The notes under the pieces were generated by a model, which was not told the DNA's origin, did not search any database, and worked only from the letters and a program-made list of their open reading frames with translations. This document shows positions 47,494 to 60,586 of a stretch of 64,000 nucleotides of DNA, one piece after another (position 1 is the first letter of the stretch; each line of letters begins with the position of its first letter). This stretch comes from Petrolisthes cinctipes. Lineage: Eukaryota; Arthropoda; Malacostraca; Decapoda; Porcellanidae. The stretch covers positions 930,001 to 994,000 of the forward strand of contig JAWQEG010000488.1 in NCBI GenBank assembly GCA_033782935.1, in the 5' to 3' direction. Made by a program: the position numbers and the translations under genes.

Positions 47494-49162
47494 GTGTTAG
47501 AGTATTTTCAAAATACATGCTCAAAACATACTGAAAATCGATCTTTTAGGTGCACAAAAGTCGATATGTGCATGCATCTTCAGTACCCGTTTATATCTCA
47601 AATTCAGGCTCAAAACACCCGAAAATTCAATATTTTGGGGTCCCAGAAGCAATCTGTACATGCCTATTCATTGTTAGAGTATTTTCAAAATACAGGCCCA
47701 AAACATGCTGAAAATCGATATTTTAGATGCCAAAAGTCGATATGTGCATGCATCTTCAGTACCCGTTTATATCTCAAATTCAGGCTCAAAACACCCGAAA
47801 ATTCAATATTTTGGGGTCCCAGAAGCAATCTGTACAGTGTTAGAGTATTTTCAAAATACAGGCCCAAAACATGCTGAAAATCGATATTTTAGATGCCCAA
47901 AGTCAATATGTGCATGTATCTTCTGTACCCGTTTATATCTCAAATTCAGGCTCAAAACACCCGAAAATTCAATATTTTGGGGTCCCAGAAGCAATCTGTA
48001 CATGCCTACACAGTGCTAGAATATTTTCAAAATATAGGCTAAAAACATGCTAAAAATCGACATTTTAGGTGCCAAAAAATCGATATATCAAATTCAGTCC
48101 CAAAACACCCGAAAATTCGATATTTAGAGGTCCCAGAAGGTATCTGTACATGCCTACTCCGTGTTAGAGTATTTTCAAAATACAGGCCAAAAACATACTG
48201 AAAATCGATCTTTTAGGTGCCCAAAAGTCGATATGTGCATGCATCTTCTGTACCCGTTTATATCTCAAATTCTGGCCCTAAACACCCGAAAATTCGATAT
48301 TTTGGGGTCCCAGAAGCGATCTGTACATGCCTACTCCGTGTTAGAGTATTTTCAAAATTCAGGCCCAAAACATGCTGAAAATCGATATTTTTGGTGCCCA
48401 AAGTCAATATGTGCATGTATCTTCTGTACCCGTTTATATCTCAAATTCAGGCTCAAAACACCCGAAAATTCAATATTTTGGGGTCCCAGAAGCAATCTGT
48501 ACATGCCTACTCAGTGCTAGAATATTTTCAAAATATAGGCAAAAAACATGCTAAAAATCGATCTTTTAGGTGCCAAAAAGTCGATATCTCAAATTCAGTC
48601 CCAAAACACCCGAAAATTCGATATTTAGGGGTCCCAGAAGCGATCTGTACATGCCTACTCCGTGTTAGAGTATTTTCAAAATACATGCTCAAAACATACT
48701 GAAAATCGATCTTTTAGGTGCACAAAAGTCGATATGTGCATGCATCTTCAGTACCCGTTTATATCTCAAATTCAGGCTCAAAACACCCGAAAATTCAATA
48801 TTTTGGGGTCCCAGAAGCAATCTGTACATGCCTACTAAGTGTTAGAGTATTTTCAAAATACAGGCCCAAAACATGCTGAAAATCGATATTTTAGATGCCC
48901 AAAGTCAATATGTGCATGTATCTTCTGTACCCGTTTATATCTCAAATTCAGGCTCAAAACACCCGAAAATTCAATATTTTGGGGTCCCAGAAGCAATCTG
49001 TACATGCCTACACAGTGCTAGAATATTTTCAAAATATAGGCTAAAAACATGCTTAAAATCGACATTTTATTTGCCAAAAAATCGATATCTCAAATTCAGT
49101 CCCAAAACACCCGAAAATTCGATATTTAGAGGTCCCAGAAGGTATCTGTACATGCCTACTCC
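47494..49162 (+). repeat. 667-bp tetramer with hybrid monomer, then two 501-bp trimers
   Basis: A2 47494-47670, hybrid 47671-47836, B2 47837-48012 and C2 48013-48160. The hybrid begins as B2 (aggcccaaaacatgctg, gatattttagatgcc) and turns into A2 (aaaagtcgatatgtgcatgc, cttcagtaccc) near 47730, ending with the 10-bp deletion. Trimers 48161 and 48662 are regular. Confidence 0.87.
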
Positions 49163-50834
49163 GTGTTAGAGTATTTTCAAAATATAGGCCAAAAACATAC
49201 TGAAAATCGATCTTTTAGGTGCTCAAAAGTCGATATGTGTATGCATCTTCTGTACCCGTTTATATCTCAAATTCTGGCACTAAACACCCGAAAATTCGGT
49301 ATTTTGGGGTCCCAGAAGCGATCTGTACATGCCTACTCCGTGTTAGAGTATTTTCAAAATTCAGGCCCAAAACATGCTGAAAATCGATATTTTTGGTGCC
49401 CAAAGTCAATATGTGCATGTATCTTCTGTACCCGTTTATATCTCAAATTAAGGCTCAAAACACCCGAAAATTCAATATTTTGGGGTCCCAGAAGCAATCT
49501 GTACAGTGCTAGAATATTTTCAAAATATAGGCTATAAAAACATGCTAAAAATCGATCTTTTATGTGCCAAAAAGTCGATATCTCAATTTCAGTCCCAAAA
49601 CACCCGAAAATTCGATATTTAGGGGTCCCAGAAGCGATCTGTACATGCCTACTCCGTGTTAGAGTATTTTCAAAATACATGCTCAAAACATACTGAAAAT
49701 CGATCTTTTAGGTGCACAAAAGTCGATATGTGCATGCATCTTCAGTACCCGTTTATATCTCAAATTAAAGCTCAAAACACCCGAAAATTCAATATTTTGG
49801 GGTCCCAGAAGCAATCTGTACATGCCTACTCCGTGTTAGAGTATTTTCAAGATACAGGCCCAAAACATGCTGAAAATCGATATTTTAGATGCCCAAAGTC
49901 AATATGTGCATGTATCTTCTGTACCCGTTTATATGTCAAATTCAGGCTCAAAACACCCGAAAATTCAATATTTTGGGGTCCCAGAAGCAATCTGTACATG
50001 CCTACACAGTGCTAGAATATTTTCAAAATATAGGCTAAAAACATGCTAAAAACCGACATTTTAGGTGCTAAAAAATCGATATATCAAATTCAGTCCCAAA
50101 ACACCCGAAAATTCGATATTTAGAGGTCCCAGCAGGTATCTGTACATGCCTACTCCGTGTTAGAGTATTTTCAAAATACAGGCCAAAAACATACTGAAAA
50201 TCGATCTTTTAGGTGCCCAAAAGTCGATATGTGCATGCATCTTCTGTACCCGTTTATATCTCAAATTCTGGCCCTAAACACCCGAAAATTCGATATTTTG
50301 GGGTCCCAGAAGCGATCTGTACATGCCTACTCCGTGTTAGAGTATTTTCAAAATTCAGGCCCAAAACATGCTGAAAATCGATATTTTTGGTGCCCAAAGT
50401 CAATATGTGCATGTATCTTCTGTACCCGTTTATATCTCAAATTCAGGCTCAAAACACCCGAAAATTCAATATTTTGGGGTCCCAGAAGCAATCTGTACAT
50501 GCCTACTCAGTGCTAGAATATTTTCAAAATATAGGCTAAAAACATGCTAAAAATCGATCTTTTAGGTGCCAAAAAGTCGATATCTCAAATTCAGTCCCAA
50601 AACACCCGAAAATTCGATATTTAGGGGTCCCAGAAGCGATCTGTACATGCCTATTCCGTGTTAGAGTATTTTCAAAATACATGCTCAAAACATACTGAAA
50701 ATCGATCTTTTAGGTGCACAAAAGTCGATATGTGCATGCATCTTCAGTACCCGTTTATATCTCAAATTCAGTCCCAAAACACCTGAAAATTCGATATTTA
50801 GGGGTCCCAGAAGCGATCTGTACATGCCTACTCC
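49163..50834 (+). repeat. 493-bp trimer, two 501-bp trimers, lone fusion monomer
   Basis: 49163-49655 combines the 10-bp B deletion with a 2-base gain (ggctataaaaacatgc near 49531). 49656 and 50157 are 501 bp. 50658-50834 is an A2/C fusion monomer, the copy of 45814-45990. Private variants near 49440 and 49760: caaattaaggctc and caaattaaagctc. Confidence 0.87.
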
Positions 50835-51239
50835 GTGTTAGAGTATTTTCAAAATACATGCTCAAAACATACTGAAAATCGATCTTTTAGGTGCACAAAA
50901 GTTGATATGTGCATGTATCTTCTGTACCCGTTTATATCTCAAATTCAGGCTCAAAACACCCGAAAATTCAATATTTTGGGGTCCCAGAAGCAATCTGTAC
51001 ATGCCTACTCAGTGTTAGAGTATGTTCAAAATACAGGCCCAAAACATGCTGAAAATCGATATTTTAGATGCCCAATGTCAATATGTGCATGTATCTTCTG
51101 TACCCGTTTATATCTCAAATTCAGGCTCAAAACACCCGAAAATTCAATATTTTGGGGTCCCAGAAGCAATCTGTACATGCCTACACAGTGCTAGAATATT
51201 TTCAAAATATAGGCTAAAAACATGCTAAAAATCGATATT
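49884..51239 (+). repeat. 4,844-bp-spaced duplication, copy 2
   Basis: Copy of 45040-46395. The right end lies at the gatattataggag motif, after which copy 1 continues agctaaaaaatcgatatatc and copy 2 agccaaaaaatcgatatctc. To the left, the A2 and B2 monomers of 49656 and 44812 already differ at several places. Confidence 0.88.
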
Positions 51240-52838
51240 ATAGGAGCCAAAAAATCGATATCTCAAATTCAGTCCCATAACACCCGAAAATTCGATATTT
51301 AGAGGTCCCAGAAGGTATCTGTACATGCCTACTCCGTGTTAGAGTATTTTCAAAATACAGGCCAAAAACATACTGAAAATCGATCTTTTAGGGGCCCAAA
51401 AGTCGATATGTGCATTCATCTTCTGTACCCGTTTATATCTCAAATTCTGGCCCTAAATACCCGAAAATTCGATATTTTGGGGTCCCAGAAGCGATCTGTA
51501 CATGCTTACTCCGTGTTAGAGTATTTTCAAAATTCAGTCCCAAAACATGCTGAAAATCGATATTTTTGGTGCCCAAAGTCAATATGTGCATGTATCTTCT
51601 GTACCCGTTTATATCTCAAATTCAGGCTCAAAACACCCGAAAATTCAATATTTTGGGGTCCCAGAAGCAATCTGTACATGCCTACACAGTGCTAGAATAT
51701 TTTCAAAATATAGGCTAAAAACATGCTAAAAATCGACATTTTAGGTGCCAAAAAATCGATATATCATATTCAGTCCCAAAACACCCGAAAATTCGATATT
51801 TAGAGGTCCCAGAAGGTATCTGTACATGCCTACTCCGTGTTAGAGTATTTTCAAAATACAGGCCAAAAACATACTGAAAATCGATCTTTTAGGTGCCCAA
51901 AAGTCGATATGTGCATGCATCTTCTGTACCCGTTTATATCTCAAATTCTGGCCCTAAACACCCGAAAATTCGATATTTTGGGGTCCCAGAAGCGATCTGT
52001 ACATGCCTACTCCGTGTTAGAGTATTTTCAAAATTCAGGCCCAAAACATGCTGAAAATCGATATTTCTGGTGCCCAAAGTCAATATGTGCATGTATCTTC
52101 TGTACCCGTTTATATCTCAAATTCAGGCTCAAAACACCCGAAAATTCAATATTTTGGGGTCCCAGAAGCAATCTGTACATGCCTACACAGTGCTAGAATA
52201 TTTTCAAAATATAGGCTAAAAACATGCTAAAAATCGATCTTTTAGGTGCCAAAAAGTCGATATCTCAAATTCAGTCCCAAAACACCCGAAAATTCGATAT
52301 TTAGGGGTCCCAGAAGCGATCTGTACATGCCTACTCCGTGTTAGAGTATTTTCAAAATACATGCTCAAAACATACTGAAAATCGATCTTTTAGGTGCACA
52401 AAAGTCGATATGTGCATGCATCTTCAGTACCCGTTTATATCTCAAATTCAGGCTCAAAACACCCGAAAATTCAATATTTTGGGGTCCCAGAAGCAATCTG
52501 TACATGCCTACTCAGTGTTAGAGTATTTTCAAAATACAGGCCCAAAACATGCTGAAAATCGATATTTTAGATGCCAAAAGTCAATATGTGCATGTATCTT
52601 CTGTACCCGTTTATATCTCAAATTCAGGCTCAAAACACCCGAAAATTCAATATTTTGGGGTCCCAGAAGCAATCTGTACATGCCTACTCAGTGCTAGAAT
52701 ATTTTCAAAATATAGGCTAAAAACATGCTAAAAATCGATCTTTTAGGTGCCAAAAAGTCGATATCTCAAATTCAGTCCCAAAACACCCGAAAATTCGATA
52801 TGTAGGGGTTCCAGAAGCAAACTGTACATGCCTACTCC
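50835..52838 (+). repeat. Four 501-bp trimers
   Basis: Units 50835, 51336, 51837 and 52338. 51336 introduces a linked set of variants, aggggcccaaaag, gtgcattcatc, cctaaatacccg and attcagtcccaaaac, which then dominates 53820-58010. 52338 ends with the rare gatatgtaggggttccag and aaactgtacatg. Confidence 0.9.
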
Positions 52839-55646
52839 GTGTTAGAGTATTTTCAAAATACATTCTCAAAACATACTGAAAATCGATCTTTAAGGTGCAC
52901 AAAAGTCGATATGTGCATGCATCTTCAGTACCCGTTTATATCTCAAATTCATGCTCAAAACACCCGAAAATTCAATATTTTGGGGTCCCAGAAGCAATCT
53001 GTACAGTGTTAGAGTATTTTCAAAATACAGGCCCAAAACATGCTGAAAATCGATATTTTAGATGCCCAAAGTCAATATGTGCATGTATCTTCTGTACCCG
53101 TTTATATCTCAAATTCAGGCTCAAAACACCCGAAAATTCAATATTTTGGGGTCCCAGAAGCAATCTGTACATGCCTACTCAGTGCTAGAATATTTTCAAA
53201 ATATAGGCTAAAAACATGCTAAAAATCGATATTATAGTTGCCAAAAAATCGATATCTCAAATTCAGTCCCATAACACCCGAAAATTCGATATTTAGAGGT
53301 CCCAGAAGGTATCTGTACATGCCTACTCCGTGTTAGAGTATTTTCAAAATACAGGCCAAAAACATACTGAAAATCGATCTTTTAGGTGCACAAAAGTCGA
53401 TATGTGCATGCATCTTCAGTACCCGTTTATATCTCAAATTCAGGCTCAAAACACCCGAAAATTCAATATTTTGGGGCCCCAGAAGCAATCTGTACAGATT
53501 TAGAGTATTTTCAAAATACAGGCCCAAAACATGCTGAAAATCGATATTTTAGATGCCCAAAGTCAATATGTGCATGTATCTTCTGTACCCGTTTATATCT
53601 CAAATTCAGGCTCAAAACACCCGAAAATTCAATATTTTGGGGTCCCAGAAGCAATCTGTACATGCCTACACAGTGCTAGAATATTTTCAAAATATAGGCT
53701 AAAAACATGCTAAAAATCGATATTATAGGAGCCAAAAATCGATATCTCAAATTCAGTCCCATAACACCCGAAAATTCGATATTTAGAGGTCCCAGAAGGT
53801 ATCTGTACATGCCTACTCCGTGTTAGAGTATTTTCAAAATACAGGCCAAAAACATACTGAAAATCGATCTTTTAGGGGCCCAAAAGTCGATATGTGCATT
53901 CATCTTCTGTACCCGTTTATATCTCAAATTCTGGCCCTAAATACCCGAAAATTCGATATTTTGGGGTCCCAGAAGCGATCTGTACATGCTTACTCAGTGT
54001 TAGAGTATTTTCAAAATTCAGTCCCAAAACATGCTGAAAATCGATATTTTTGGTGCCCAAAGTCAATATGTGCATGTATCTTCTGTACCCGTTTATATCT
54101 CAAATTCAGGCTCAAAACACCCGAAAATTCAATATTTTGGGGTCCCAGAAGCAATCTGTACAGTGCTAGAATATTTTCAAAATATTGGCTAAAAACATGC
54201 TAAAAATCGATCTTTTAGGTGCCAAAAAGTCGATATCTCAAATTCAGTCCCAAAACACCCGAAAATTCGATATTTAGGGGACCCAGAAGAGATCTGTACA
54301 TGCCTACTCCGTGTTAGAGTATTTTCAAAATACATGCTCAAAACATACTGAAAATCGATCTTTTAGGTGCACAAAAGTTGATATGTGCATGCATCTTCAG
54401 TACCCGTTTATATCTCAAATTCAGGCTCAAAACACCCGAAAATTCAATATTTTGGGGTCCCAGAAGCAATCTGTACATGCCTACACAGTGCTAGAATATT
54501 TTTAAAATATAGGCTAAAAACATGCTAAAAATCGATATTATAGGAGCCAAAAAATCGATATCTCAAATTCAGTCCCATAACACCCGAAAATTCGATATTT
54601 AGAGGTCCCAGAAGGTATCTGTACATGCCTACTCCGTGTTAGAGTATTTTCAAAATACAGGCCAAAAACATACTGAAAATCGATCTTTTAGGGGCCCAAA
54701 AGTCGATATGTGCATTCATCTTCTGTACCCGTTTATATCTCAAATTCTGGCCCTAAATACCCGAAAATTCGATATTTTGGGGTCCCAGAAGCGATCTGTA
54801 CATGCCTACTCCTTGTTAGAGTATTTTCAAAATTCAGTCCCAAAACATGCTGAAAATCGATATTTTTGGTACCCATAGTCAATATGTGCATGTATCTTCT
54901 GTACCCGTTTATATCTCAAATTCAGGCTCAAAACACCCGAAAATTCAATATTTTGGGGTCCCAGAAGCAATCTTTACAGTACTAGAATATTTTCAAAATA
55001 TAGGCTAAAAACATGCTAAAAATCGATCTTTTAGGTGCCAAAAAGTCGATATCTCAAATTCAGTCCCAAAACACCCGAAAATTCGATATTTAGGGGTCCC
55101 AGAAGCGATCTGTACATGCCTACTCCGTGTTAGAGTATTTTCAAAATACATGCTCAAAACATACTGAAAATCGATCTTTTAGGTGCACAAAAGTTGATAT
55201 GTGCATGCATCTTCAGTACCCGTTTATATCTCAAATTCAGGCTCAAAACACCCGAAAATTCAATATTTTGGGGTCCCAGAAGCAATCTGTACATGCCTAC
55301 TCAGTGTTAGAGTATGTTCAAAATACAGGCCCAAAACATGCTGAAAATCGATATTTTAGATGCCCAATGTCAATATGTGCATGTATCTTCTGTACCCGTT
55401 TATATCTCAAATTCAGGCTCAAAACACCCGAAAATTCGATATTTTGGGGTCCCAGAAGCAATCTGTACATGCCTACACAGTGCTAGAATATTTTCAAAAT
55501 ATAGGCTAAAAACATGCTAAAAATCGATCTTTTAGGTGCACAAAAGTCGATATGTGCATGCATCTTCAGTACCCGTTTATATCTCAAATTCAGGCTCAAA
55601 ACACCCGAAAATTCAATATTTTGGGGTCCCAGAAGCAATCTGTACA
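52515..55646 (+). repeat. 3,132-bp tandem duplication, copy 1
   Basis: Contains B2-C1 (52515), a 491-bp unit (52839), a 490-bp unit (53330), a 491-bp unit (53820), an A-C dimer (54311-54635), a 491-bp unit (54636), A2-B2 (55127) and a C/A2 hybrid (55480-55646). It is repeated at 55647-58778. Comparing many rare positions I found only two mismatches: gaagagatctg at 54287 against gaagcgatctg, and acatgctaaa at 55011 against acaagctaaa. Confidence 0.93.
55480..55646 (+). repeat. C-front/A2-body hybrid monomer (167 bp)
   Basis: Begins as C (gtgctagaatattttc, gctaaaaatcgatctttta) but continues with A2 (gtgcacaaaagtcgatatg, cttcagtaccc), so the 29-bp segment is present again, and ends with the 10-bp deletion before a B2. 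The copy in the second block is 58612-58778. It resembles X in being a C front joined to a full-length body. Confidence 0.85.
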
Positions 55647-58600
55647 GTGTTAGAGTATTTTCAAAATACAGGCCCAAAACATGCTGAAAATCGATATTTT
55701 AGATGCCAAAAGTCAATATGTGCATGTATCTTCTGTACCCGTTTATATCTCAAATTCAGGCTCAAAACACCCGAAAATTCAATATTTTGGGGTCCCAGAA
55801 GCAATCTGTACATGCCTACTCAGTGCTAGAATATTTTCAAAATATAGGCTAAAAACATGCTAAAAATCGATCTTTTAGGTGCCAAAAAGTCGATATCTCA
55901 AATTCAGTCCCAAAACACCCGAAAATTCGATATGTAGGGGTTCCAGAAGCAAACTGTACATGCCTACTCCGTGTTAGAGTATTTTCAAAATACATTCTCA
56001 AAACATACTGAAAATCGATCTTTAAGGTGCACAAAAGTCGATATGTGCATGCATCTTCAGTACCCGTTTATATCTCAAATTCATGCTCAAAACACCCGAA
56101 AATTCAATATTTTGGGGTCCCAGAAGCAATCTGTACAGTGTTAGAGTATTTTCAAAATACAGGCCCAAAACATGCTGAAAATCGATATTTTAGATGCCCA
56201 AAGTCAATATGTGCATGTATCTTCTGTACCCGTTTATATCTCAAATTCAGGCTCAAAACACCCGAAAATTCAATATTTTGGGGTCCCAGAAGCAATCTGT
56301 ACATGCCTACTCAGTGCTAGAATATTTTCAAAATATAGGCTAAAAACATGCTAAAAATCGATATTATAGTTGCCAAAAAATCGATATCTCAAATTCAGTC
56401 CCATAACACCCGAAAATTCGATATTTAGAGGTCCCAGAAGGTATCTGTACATGCCTACTCCGTGTTAGAGTATTTTCAAAATACAGGCCAAAAACATACT
56501 GAAAATCGATCTTTTAGGTGCACAAAAGTCGATATGTGCATGCATCTTCAGTACCCGTTTATATCTCAAATTCAGGCTCAAAACACCCGAAAATTCAATA
56601 TTTTGGGGCCCCAGAAGCAATCTGTACAGATTTAGAGTATTTTCAAAATACAGGCCCAAAACATGCTGAAAATCGATATTTTAGATGCCCAAAGTCAATA
56701 TGTGCATGTATCTTCTGTACCCGTTTATATCTCAAATTCAGGCTCAAAACACCCGAAAATTCAATATTTTGGGGTCCCAGAAGCAATCTGTACATGCCTA
56801 CACAGTGCTAGAATATTTTCAAAATATAGGCTAAAAACATGCTAAAAATCGATATTATAGGAGCCAAAAATCGATATCTCAAATTCAGTCCCATAACACC
56901 CGAAAATTCGATATTTAGAGGTCCCAGAAGGTATCTGTACATGCCTACTCCGTGTTAGAGTATTTTCAAAATACAGGCCAAAAACATACTGAAAATCGAT
57001 CTTTTAGGGGCCCAAAAGTCGATATGTGCATTCATCTTCTGTACCCGTTTATATCTCAAATTCTGGCCCTAAATACCCGAAAATTCGATATTTTGGGGTC
57101 CCAGAAGCGATCTGTACATGCTTACTCAGTGTTAGAGTATTTTCAAAATTCAGTCCCAAAACATGCTGAAAATCGATATTTTTGGTGCCCAAAGTCAATA
57201 TGTGCATGTATCTTCTGTACCCGTTTATATCTCAAATTCAGGCTCAAAACACCCGAAAATTCAATATTTTGGGGTCCCAGAAGCAATCTGTACAGTGCTA
57301 GAATATTTTCAAAATATTGGCTAAAAACATGCTAAAAATCGATCTTTTAGGTGCCAAAAAGTCGATATCTCAAATTCAGTCCCAAAACACCCGAAAATTC
57401 GATATTTAGGGGACCCAGAAGCGATCTGTACATGCCTACTCCGTGTTAGAGTATTTTCAAAATACATGCTCAAAACATACTGAAAATCGATCTTTTAGGT
57501 GCACAAAAGTTGATATGTGCATGCATCTTCAGTACCCGTTTATATCTCAAATTCAGGCTCAAAACACCCGAAAATTCAATATTTTGGGGTCCCAGAAGCA
57601 ATCTGTACATGCCTACACAGTGCTAGAATATTTTTAAAATATAGGCTAAAAACATGCTAAAAATCGATATTATAGGAGCCAAAAAATCGATATCTCAAAT
57701 TCAGTCCCATAACACCCGAAAATTCGATATTTAGAGGTCCCAGAAGGTATCTGTACATGCCTACTCCGTGTTAGAGTATTTTCAAAATACAGGCCAAAAA
57801 CATACTGAAAATCGATCTTTTAGGGGCCCAAAAGTCGATATGTGCATTCATCTTCTGTACCCGTTTATATCTCAAATTCTGGCCCTAAATACCCGAAAAT
57901 TCGATATTTTGGGGTCCCAGAAGCGATCTGTACATGCCTACTCCTTGTTAGAGTATTTTCAAAATTCAGTCCCAAAACATGCTGAAAATCGATATTTTTG
58001 GTACCCATAGTCAATATGTGCATGTATCTTCTGTACCCGTTTATATCTCAAATTCAGGCTCAAAACACCCGAAAATTCAATATTTTGGGGTCCCAGAAGC
58101 AATCTTTACAGTACTAGAATATTTTCAAAATATAGGCTAAAAACAAGCTAAAAATCGATCTTTTAGGTGCCAAAAAGTCGATATCTCAAATTCAGTCCCA
58201 AAACACCCGAAAATTCGATATTTAGGGGTCCCAGAAGCGATCTGTACATGCCTACTCCGTGTTAGAGTATTTTCAAAATACATGCTCAAAACATACTGAA
58301 AATCGATCTTTTAGGTGCACAAAAGTTGATATGTGCATGCATCTTCAGTACCCGTTTATATCTCAAATTCAGGCTCAAAACACCCGAAAATTCAATATTT
58401 TGGGGTCCCAGAAGCAATCTGTACATGCCTACTCAGTGTTAGAGTATGTTCAAAATACAGGCCCAAAACATGCTGAAAATCGATATTTTAGATGCCCAAT
58501 GTCAATATGTGCATGTATCTTCTGTACCCGTTTATATCTCAAATTCAGGCTCAAAACACCCGAAAATTCGATATTTTGGGGTCCCAGAAGCAATCTGTAC

Positions 58601-58778
58601 ATGCCTACACAGTGCTAGAATATTTTCAAAATATAGGCTAAAAACATGCTAAAAATCGATCTTTTAGGTGCACAAAAGTCGATATGTGCATGCATCTTCA
58701 GTACCCGTTTATATCTCAAATTCAGGCTCAAAACACCCGAAAATTCAATATTTTGGGGTCCCAGAAGCAATCTGTACA
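55647..58778 (+). repeat. 3,132-bp tandem duplication, copy 2
   Basis: Copy of 52515-55646, directly adjacent. Shared oddities include tttaaggtgcaca (52890 and 56022), ggggccccagaag with cagatttagag (53474 and 56606), atattggctaaaaac (54182 and 57314), tttttaaaatatagg (54499 and 57631), ctccttgttag (54810 and 57942), and ggtacccatagtc (54868 and 58000). The near identity marks this as one of the youngest events in the window. Confidence 0.93.
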
Positions 58779-59445
58779 GTGTTAGAGTATTTTCAAAATA
58801 CAGGCCCAAAACATGCTGAAAATCGATATTTTAGATGCCCAAAGTCAATATGTGCATGTATCTTCTGTACCCGTTTATATCTCAAATTCAGGCTCAAAAC
58901 ACCCGAAAATTCAATATTTTGGGGTCCCAGAAGCAATCTGTACATGCCTACTCAGTGCTAGAATATTTTCAAAATATAGGCTAAAAACATGCTAAAAATC
59001 GATATTATAGGTGCCAAAAAATCGATATCTCAAATTCAGTCCCATAACACCCGAAAATTCGATATTTAGAGGTCCCAGAAGGTATCTGTACATGCCTACT
59101 CCGTGTTAGAGTATTTTCAAAATACAGGCCAAAAACATACTGAAAATCGATCTTTTAGGTGCACAAAAGTCGGTATGTGCATGCATCTTCAGTACCCGTT
59201 TATATCTCAAATTTAGGCTCAAAACACCCGAAAATTCAATATTTTGGGGTCCCAGAAGCAATCTGTACAGTGTTAGAGTATTTTCAAAATACAGGCCCAA
59301 AACATGCTGAAAATCGATATTTTAGATGCCCAAAGTCAATATGTGCATGTATCTTCTGTACCCGTTTATATCTCAAATTCAGGCTCAAAACACCCGAAAA
59401 TTCAATATTTTGGGGTCCCAGAAGCAATCTGTACATGCCTACTCC
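58779..59445 (+). repeat. Partial third copy of the 3,132-bp block, then a C-less unit
   Basis: B2 58779-58954 and C 58955-59102 resemble 53006-53329 (offset 5,773) and 56138-56461 (offset 2,641, which is 3,132 minus one 491-bp unit). C reads gatattataggtgcc, against gatattatagttgcc there. 59103-59269 is an A1/A2 hybrid (167 bp), and B2 59270-59445 is followed by A2 with no C. Confidence 0.82.
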
Positions 59446-60085
59446 GTGTTAGAGTATTTTCAAAATACATGCTCAAAACATACTGAAAATCGATCTTTTA
59501 GGTGCACAAAAGTCGATATGTGCATGCATCTTCAGTACCCGTTTATATCTCAAATTCAGGCTCAAAACACCCGAAAATTCAATATTTTGGGGTCCCAGAA
59601 GCAATCTGTACATGCCTACTCAGTGCTAGAATATTTTCAAAATATAGGCTAAAAACATGCTAAAAATCGACATTTTAGGTGCCAAAAAATCGATATCTCA
59701 AATTCAGTCCCAAAACACCTGAAAATTCGATATTTAGAGGTCCCAGAAGGTATCTGTACATGCCTACTCCGTGTTAGAGTATTTTCAAAATACATGCTCA
59801 AAACATACTGAAAATAGATGTTTTAGGTGCACAAAAGTCGATATGTGCATGCATCTTCAGTACCCGTTTATATCTCAAATTCAGGCTCAAAACACCCGAA
59901 AATTCGATATTTTGGGGTCCCAGAAGCAATCTGTACAGTGCTAGAATATTTTCAAAATATAGGCTAAAAACATGCTGAAAATCGATATTTTAGGTGCCAA
60001 AAAATCGATATCTCAAATTCAGTCCCAAAACACCCTAAAATTCGATATTTAGAGGTCCCAGAAGGTATCTGTACATGCCTACTCC
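59446..60085 (+). repeat. Two A-C dimers
   Basis: A2 59446-59622 with C2 59623-59770 (325 bp), then A2 59771-59937 (167 bp, with aaaatagatgttttagg) and C 59938-60085 (catgctgaaaatcgatatttt, read in two parts, and caccctaaaattcg). Both lack a B monomer. Confidence 0.85.
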
Positions 60086-60586
60086 GTGTTAGAGTATTTT
60101 CAAAATACAGGCCAAAAACATACTGAAAATCGATCTTTTAGGTGCCCAAAAGTCGATATGTGCATGCATCTTCTGTACCCGTTTATATCTCAAATTCTGG
60201 CCCTAAACACCCGAAAATTCGATATTTTGGGGTCCCAGAAGCGATCTGTACATGCCTACTCCGTGTTAGAGTATTTTCAAAATTCAGTCCCAAAACATGC
60301 TGAAAATCGATATTTTTGGTGCCCAAAGTCAATATGTGCATGTATCTTCTGTACCCGTTTATATCTCAAATTCAGGCTCAGAACACCCGAAAATTCAATA
60401 TTTTGGGGTCCCAGAAGCAATCTGTACATGCCTACACAGTGCTTGAATATTTTCAAAATATAGGCAAAAAACATGCTGAAAATTGATATTTTAGGTGCCA
60501 AAAAATCGATATCTCAAATTCAGTCCCAAAACATCCGAAAATTCGATATTTAGAGGTCCCAGAAGGTATCTGTACATATCTACTCC
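60086..60586 (+). repeat. Regular 501-bp trimer with private variants
   Basis: A1-B1-C with attcagtcccaaaac and ggctcagaacacccg in B, gtgcttgaatattttc and gaaaattgatattttagg in C, and acatatctactccg at the end. All but the last recur in the final unit of the window (63553-64000), offset 3,467 bp. Confidence 0.88.

Noticed and set aside
52515..58778. Treating the near-identical 3,132-bp pair as an assembly error outright
   Set aside because: At least two base differences separate the copies, and a partial third copy follows at 58779. Real recent duplication is equally plausible, so it is kept as a finding with a read-depth test.
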